From NCBI GenBank assembly GCA_032158295.1, contig CM063248.1, positions 21,849,273 to 21,913,272 of the forward strand: 64,000 bases of DNA, read 5' to 3'. The first letter of the stretch is position 1, and the number at the start of each line of letters is the position of its first letter. The notes under the pieces are model-generated. The model worked only from the letters and a program-made list of their open reading frames with translations, searched no databases and had not been told where the DNA came from. This DNA is from Pycnopodia helianthoides (lineage: Eukaryota; Echinodermata; Asteroidea; Forcipulatida; Asteriidae). Of this stretch, positions 58,420 to 64,000 are shown in pieces. Position numbers and translations under genes: made by a program.

Positions 58420-59230
58420 CGTTTTTGGAAAACTTAATTTTCTAAATAAACAACCGGAGGATTCAATACAGGGATCAGAAAAAGAAAATGCTTTCAAACA
58501 ATCTGTCAAGTGCAATATTGTTTTCAAAACAAATCTTCTCAATGCATTTTGAATGAAGAATAATACATACACTTTGACTCGATCATTGTTCATAATTACT
58601 GCACTAACAACTCATAAAACAGTCCAGCCTCGCCTATAAATCTGTAGACTTTTACCGAGTGTTATAGGAAAACATAGGATTATAGTTTTATACACCAAAC
58701 ATTAAAGTAGGGGCTTTCAAAGGCTACGTCCAATGATTTTGTACAAATATGATTTTTGTTGCACAGAGGCATCAACTATAGGTAAACATTGACACTGTTG
58801 TATCCTATCCGGTAGTACTAAACTTGGTTTGTTGTTCAGCGCATTAGACCATCTGAGGTGGCTGGTTTTGAGAGACCCTGTCAATTGTTGTGAAGTTCTG
58901 CAACAGCCTAGAGGCAAGTCCAGTGTTCCGGAAGCACAAACTTGAGATGCCCTGTAGTGTCATCTAGGCATTCCTGGGAAAAGATTCAGCAAAATATTAA
59001 CAAGAATAACCAGACAAGACACTTATTTCAAAAAGAGAGGCAACTGGCTTTTTTACATTTCCTGAAACATTGTCATGAAGGCCCGAGGCAGTGTAGAGGC
59101 AAGTACATCACAGAACCAAGTGCAGTGGTAAGGGACCAAAGAATCATTATTATTTTTTGTTAATGCTCTGTGTGGTGCCATTCTAAGCGCTCCAGAGACA
59201 TGTTTTGACAAAAATAAATTGTGAGACTTA

Positions 59231-59592
59231 AAGGCACTGGACACCTTTGGTAATTGTCAAAAACCAGTATTCTCACTCAGTATCCCATCATATGCATAAA
59301 ATAACAAATCTGTGAAAATTTGGACTCGATTGGTCATCGCAGTTGCAAGAAAATAATGAAAGAAAAACACCCTCGTTGTACAAATTTGTGTGCTTTCAGG
59401 TGCATAATAAAAGATTTCTGGCCAGAAGTCTTTTAATATTTTAGTGAGAAATTACCTCTGTCCCCAAAACTACGTTACTTCAGAGGGAGTCCTTTCCCAC
59501 AATGTTTTATACTATCAACAGCTCTCTGTTGCTCGTTACCAAGTAAGATTTTAAGCTAATATTTGTTTTGAGTAATTACCAAACAGCAGGCC
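59231..59592. mobile_element. TTAA-type MITE, family M1
   Basis: It begins cttaaaggcactggacacct and ends aattaccaaacagcaggcct tgcgcttaag. The body matches the copies at 21464, 32480 and 46178. Confidence 0.8.
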
Positions 59593-61559
59593 TTGCGCTT
59601 AAGCTTTTTGTAAAGTAGCCCACCTGGTCAGTAAACTGCATTTTACTTGCCCCTAGGAAGTTTTAATAGCCCAGATTTTAAACAGGAATCGCCATAAGTG
59701 TAATGTTCTGATGTGTTAATGTTAAAGATCACAACCAGTTTAATGATCAAATGAAATTATATTCACACACTCAGTAACGATTAACAAATTTTATACATCA
59801 GTTATTCACATCTGAAAAGGAAGAAATGGCCGTTTTAAACAAGTAGGTTGCACAGTTTTTAGTAGCCCACAGGGCAAGTTGAGAAGTGGTGTTTACTAGC
59901 CCATAGCATTTTTTACTAGACAATGTACGCCAGGCTAGTGTTAAGGGCAAGCCCTGAACAGGACTGTACCTTTAAATAGATTTTTAAAGGTTATTGCAAA
60001 ATTGTTTTACAAGAAACAAAGAATCTCATTTTGAAAAAAAATAATGTTTGATAGGTTTTGCCGGGAGGTCTGAATGTCTGATTATCTGCAAACACACAAA
60101 AAAATATATATAAATTTACAGCAAAATCTTTGTTTTTAATTTTATTTGTTTAAACTTTAAAGGATAAGACTTGTCCACTTGTTTGTTTTGAGAGGTTGAT
60201 CTAAAATGTTTAATATTATTATTTGTTTTTAACTTATTAGCGTACCTTCGTAATCATGGGGTCTGGGGGAGTGCACTTCAATAGTCCTTGTTGAAAAAAA
60301 GTTCAGGTGTCACTTTGACAGTGTTGATTTTCTTACCAATTTGTGAATCCCTTATTCAACTATTCTATGCAGTTCCATATAAATTGTGCTACACTGCCAT
60401 ACCTAAAATGAGAACAAACGGCACAGTAGTTAAAGGGGAAGTACATCAGTTTTGAAAGAGTACAGTTATGTCGTTATTTTTTACACAATATTTACATTCA
60501 AAGTAATGCGGGACCGGGTATTGCCCGTATTGTCAGTTATTTACGGATACACAGATGATACATTATTATTGTTTGAATAACTGAAAACACAATTTAAAAC
60601 TATATAATTTCGTTAGTTTTCGATTCCGATATTCGATATTATATACCCATAGTTGAATTTCACGAAATAGATGCAGCAACACAATTTGTCAGCCACACAC
60701 CGGTTATTTTTTATGGGAAAATACGACAAGAAAAACATCTAATCATAACCCTGTCTTACCTTCATTTCAATAAAACGCATAGTTTTCTTTCTCAAAGGGC
60801 AATATGAGTATAATGTCACTTGCGGGTGGTCCCAAAAGAGCTAACTTGCTGAAGTTTTGGGTCGCCTCACCGAGGAAATTAAATGGCTACCGCCCGTAAA
60901 AAGTTTTGCCAATAATAAATGTGACGTCACCAAGTCGCGAGGTTTCGTCCCAGGCTTCATTTTTGGACCATAACCAACAACAGATAAAGCTGCGGTTAAG
61001 GCCGAAGCTGAAGACAGTCAACCAAAGGACCTTCCCATGCTAGTTACATTCACGCATGCGTACATACACAATAGTGTATGTTGGCAAACGCCATAGAGTT
61101 GTGCTCTAGGCAGACGCAAAAACGCGTGTGCGTCATACAAAAAGGAGGGCTGTTCACTTCTTTTGCCAACCAGTAGGCAGAGTGCGCACGCGCGATGTTT
61201 AGTTTATATATTTCATGGGAAGGGTCTAATCACACATTCGCATCCACGTGCATGCAGTCCATCAGGACCAATCACAACCTTGGCTACGCCACCGAAAGTC
61301 CGACACGCTAAAATCACATTAAAAAAGTAATCACGCGTGCGTGCATAAACTTAAAAGTGCATGTTCAAGTCGTGATCGTGAGTGTTGCATCATTGAGAGA
61401 CGCACATGAGGCCCACGGTGATGCAGCCAATGCTGTTGTGATTGGTCAATATGTTAAGGGGGTGGGGCTTAAAGGATCGGTCTGTAGCCAGTCACCACAT
61501 ACTAACTAGCTGTACACGCACATAAAAAAGCATGTACACATACCGAGAGCGTTAATTCC
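59593..61559. other. Spacer of the 5-kb tandem unit, no gene seen
   Basis: AT-rich to 60,800, then GC-richer with CRE-like TGACGTCA near 60921-60928 and many CpG/CGCG words (61040-61400). Whether this belongs to the repeated unit cannot be tested because the second unit runs off the window. Confidence 0.4.
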
Positions 61560-64000
61560 GTCACAGGTTCACCATTGCATGACGCACAATAATTATTCTA
61601 CGCAATTAAATGTGCAATAAGAGTATCGTGCTTGACGGTGGTTGACGCACCACTATACAAATGAAAGGTTCTCGCCAAAAGGGGCGCTATATACAAAGAC
61701 CGTTAATTTTGTTTTGTGTGCTATTGAACTCTTTTGTCGAAGGGGCGCTATTTACTAAGACCGTTAAGTTCACGACCATTCTCCAGCACTGCAGTCGGCG
61801 ACTCCAAGCAGCGGTGGTCACGTGACGTATAGTGGGTACAGAACATAGAGTTATATTATAAGCTTATATAACTCTATGGTACAGAATCATAACAAACCAT
61901 CGCGCGAAATGTGCGCAGTGTTTAAGCACGGGGGATTGTCGTAGTTTTTCGACAGCATAGCTGAACGGCAAGGTATGATCCTTCTTCCATCTGATAAATG
62001 GAGTGGAATAAACTCAGATGTTTTCCATTTTCTTTTTTATGTTGACATAGATCTGATAAATGGAATGGATTAAACACAGAAATCAGATTGTTTTCATTTT
62101 CTTTTCTGTGTTGACATAAATCTGATAATAAATGGAATGGATTAAACATAAACATTGTTCTATTTACTTAATTTAAACCATTCCATTATTCTTCACCAAA
62201 CATAATTTTTCATGAGGTACATGTATACATGTTATTGTCTACTTTCTTTAAATAAAAACCGTAAGAGGTTACGGATTCCTCAATAAAACACAAGTGGCTT
62301 AGCATACTGTCACCGGCAAAATGTTCTTTCATGTAAGTTCTAAATCCTCTTTCCCCGTCCCACACACCAACCCCCATTTCTTCTGTGAGGTTACATGCAA
62401 ACATCAAAGAAAAGGTATGTTTTAACCATCGCTTCTTGACTTTTCAAATGACAGACCATTGTCTCCCACCAAATCAGGCATCATGTTACTTATAGTGGGT
62501 ATACAATTACAATGTAAACAAACCAAGCGCGGTGTGTATGTTATGTACAGAAAAAACATGGTGTTATCCGAGTGCCACTGCCGTAAGGGTTGCATTTGTT
62601 GGTTGCAACACGATTTTAACTTTTCTAAATCCCTCAGAAGTGTGCCCAGTTGCAATTTCCAAACGTCAGAATGGTTAGATAAAGCTCAAAAAACAGTGGC
62701 ACAAAATCCTGGAAGTTTTTCAAGGAGAGGTATACACGATGTGATGTTGCTCCAGCGACTCCAACACTGGAGCAACATGCACATCGTGTACATACCTCTT
62801 GACCTTGAAAAACTTCCAGGATTTTGTGCCACTGTTTTTAGGAGCTTTGCCAAACCATTCCGACAAAGTTTGGCCGTTGACACTGGGCACACTTCCGATG
62901 GATTTAGAATAGTTGAAATCGTGTTGTAACCAACAAATGCAACAAGAATCATGACCCTTACAACAGTGGCACTCGGCTGACGCCATGTTGTTGCCATACA
63001 TCGCACTTGGTTTGTTTACATTGTATACCCACGATAGGTCACGTGACGCCGGTCGCCGATTGTGTCTATTGACCACTTTGTAACATGAACCCAGAGCAAG
63101 TTCACTGCATACCGCTCCATTGATAATTGAACTAGTACAACAGGCAGACTATACAGTCACTATTAATGGAGTTCAATGTTCACCCCCTATGGGTCTGAAT
63201 TGTTAGTTGTTGTGAACCTCCCTTCCTTCAGGCACGGGTTTATATACAAAAGAAAATAAACTAAAACTGCTCAAAAAGTCTTATGAATGGCAATAATAAT
63301 TATGTTGAATCACATTTATTCAGAAGTGTTTAATAACAATAAGTTAAAATAAAAGTTTACAAACTTTATTTAACCTTTGATGAGAAAGACTTTCTGCTAG
63401 GGTCAAAACTTTAGGTCGTTTTTGGAAAACTTAATTTTCTAAATAAACAACCGGAGGATTCAATACAGGGATCAGAAAAAGAAAATGCTTTCAAACAATC
63501 TGTCAAGTGCAATATTGTTTTCAAAACAAATCTTTTCAATGCATTTTGAATGAAGAATAATACATAAACTTTGACTCGATCATTGTTCATAATTACTGCA
63601 CTAACAACTCATAAAACAGTCCAGCCTCGCCTATAAATCTGTAGACTTTTACCGAGTGTTATAGGAAAACATAGGATTATAGTTTTATACACCAAACATT
63701 AAAGTAGGGGCTTTCAAAGGCTACGTCCAATGATTTTGTACAAATATGATTTTTGTTGCACAGAGGCATCAACTATAGGTAAACATTGACACTGTTGTAT
63801 CCTATCCGGTAGTACTAAACTTGGTTTGTTGTTCAGCGCATTAGACCATCTGAGGTGGCTGGTTTTGAGAGACCCTGTCAATTGTTGTGAAGTTCTGCAA
63901 CAGCCTAGAGGCAAGTCCAGTGTTCCGGAAGCACAAACTTGAGATGCCCTGTAGTGTCATCTAGGCATTCCTGGGAAAAGATTCAGCAAAATATTAACAA
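61560..64000. repeat. Second copy of the ~5-kb tandem duplication (cut by window end)
   Basis: It matches 56568-59003 with very few substitutions, for example A/G at 56972 versus 61966, and cgatatg/cgatgtg at 57746 versus 62740. There is one 3-base gain near 63298. The palindrome is at 62494-63033 and the hammerhead-like core at about 63373-63416. Confidence 0.95.
62796..62986 (-). CDS. Candidate cysteine-rich first exon, second tandem copy
   Basis: This is identical in peptide to 57802-57992, including the donor AAGAG|GTATGT. It shares the uncertainty of that entry. Confidence 0.45.

Larger units (their letters stand above)
56568..59003. repeat. First copy of a ~5-kb tandem duplication
   Basis: From about 56690 the sequence matches 61684 onward almost exactly, with an offset of 4994, then 4997 after a 3-base change near 58306. 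Similarity before 56690 is lower. The match is still perfect when the window ends (59003 corresponds to 64000). Contents: the YY1/E-box-like region at 56795-56840, a three-copy ~65-bp repeat (56993-57165), a palindrome (57500-58039) and a hammerhead-like core (58376-58419). Confidence 0.95.

Overview
This is a piece of an intron-rich animal genome. I read it as an echinoderm, most likely a sea star. The grounds are the deuterostome-type genes, a myotubularin of the MTMR6/7/8 group that still carries a C-terminal FYVE-like finger (lost in mammals), many short inverted-repeat elements and two tRNA-derived repeat families. The species call is inference; the gene calls rest on splice-consistent translations.

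Genes, left to right. (1) 5.9-7.3 kb, minus strand: a lengsin / type I glutamine-synthetase-like enzyme in one large coding exon, with a single-base frameshift near its 3' end. A small broken copy of the same gene lies at 0.9-1.1 kb. (2) 11.8-14.3 kb, minus: a four-exon secreted protein of 195 aa with a signal peptide and three CCP/sushi modules. (3) 17.6-34.5 kb, minus: an MTMR6/7/8 phosphoinositide 3-phosphatase, 15 coding exons and 748 aa, with an intact active site. (4) 34.8-47.2 kb, plus: nucleoporin NUP58, 11 exons and 619 aa, head-to-head with MTMR6 over a 300-bp shared promoter. (5) 50.1-52.8 kb, minus: TXNDC9, two coding exons and 219 aa. NUP58 and TXNDC9 converge. From 56 kb to the end there is no recognisable conventional gene. 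Instead there is a unit of about 5 kb repeated in tandem, each copy holding a ~540-bp palindrome whose two arms encode the same cysteine-rich peptide with a splice-donor-like end.

Much of the remaining DNA is mobile or repetitive: decayed LINE reverse transcriptase and LINE 3' tails, an RTE/BovB-like endonuclease fragment, Penelope-like remnants with hammerhead-ribozyme-like cores, TTAA-flanked MITEs, two tRNA-derived repeat families, a 27-bp minisatellite in an MTMR6 intron, and two large foldback structures. One foldback (626 bp, with a telomere-like core) sits in NUP58 intron 1. The other (about 1.74 kb) fills most of the only coding-region intron of TXNDC9.

The conventional genes serve separate housekeeping roles: endosomal PI3P/PI(3,5)P2 turnover (MTMR6), the nuclear pore central channel (NUP58), CCT/tubulin-related co-chaperoning (TXNDC9), a secreted complement-like protein and a glutamine-synthetase-fold protein. 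The MTMR6-NUP58 pair is probably co-transcribed from one bidirectional promoter.
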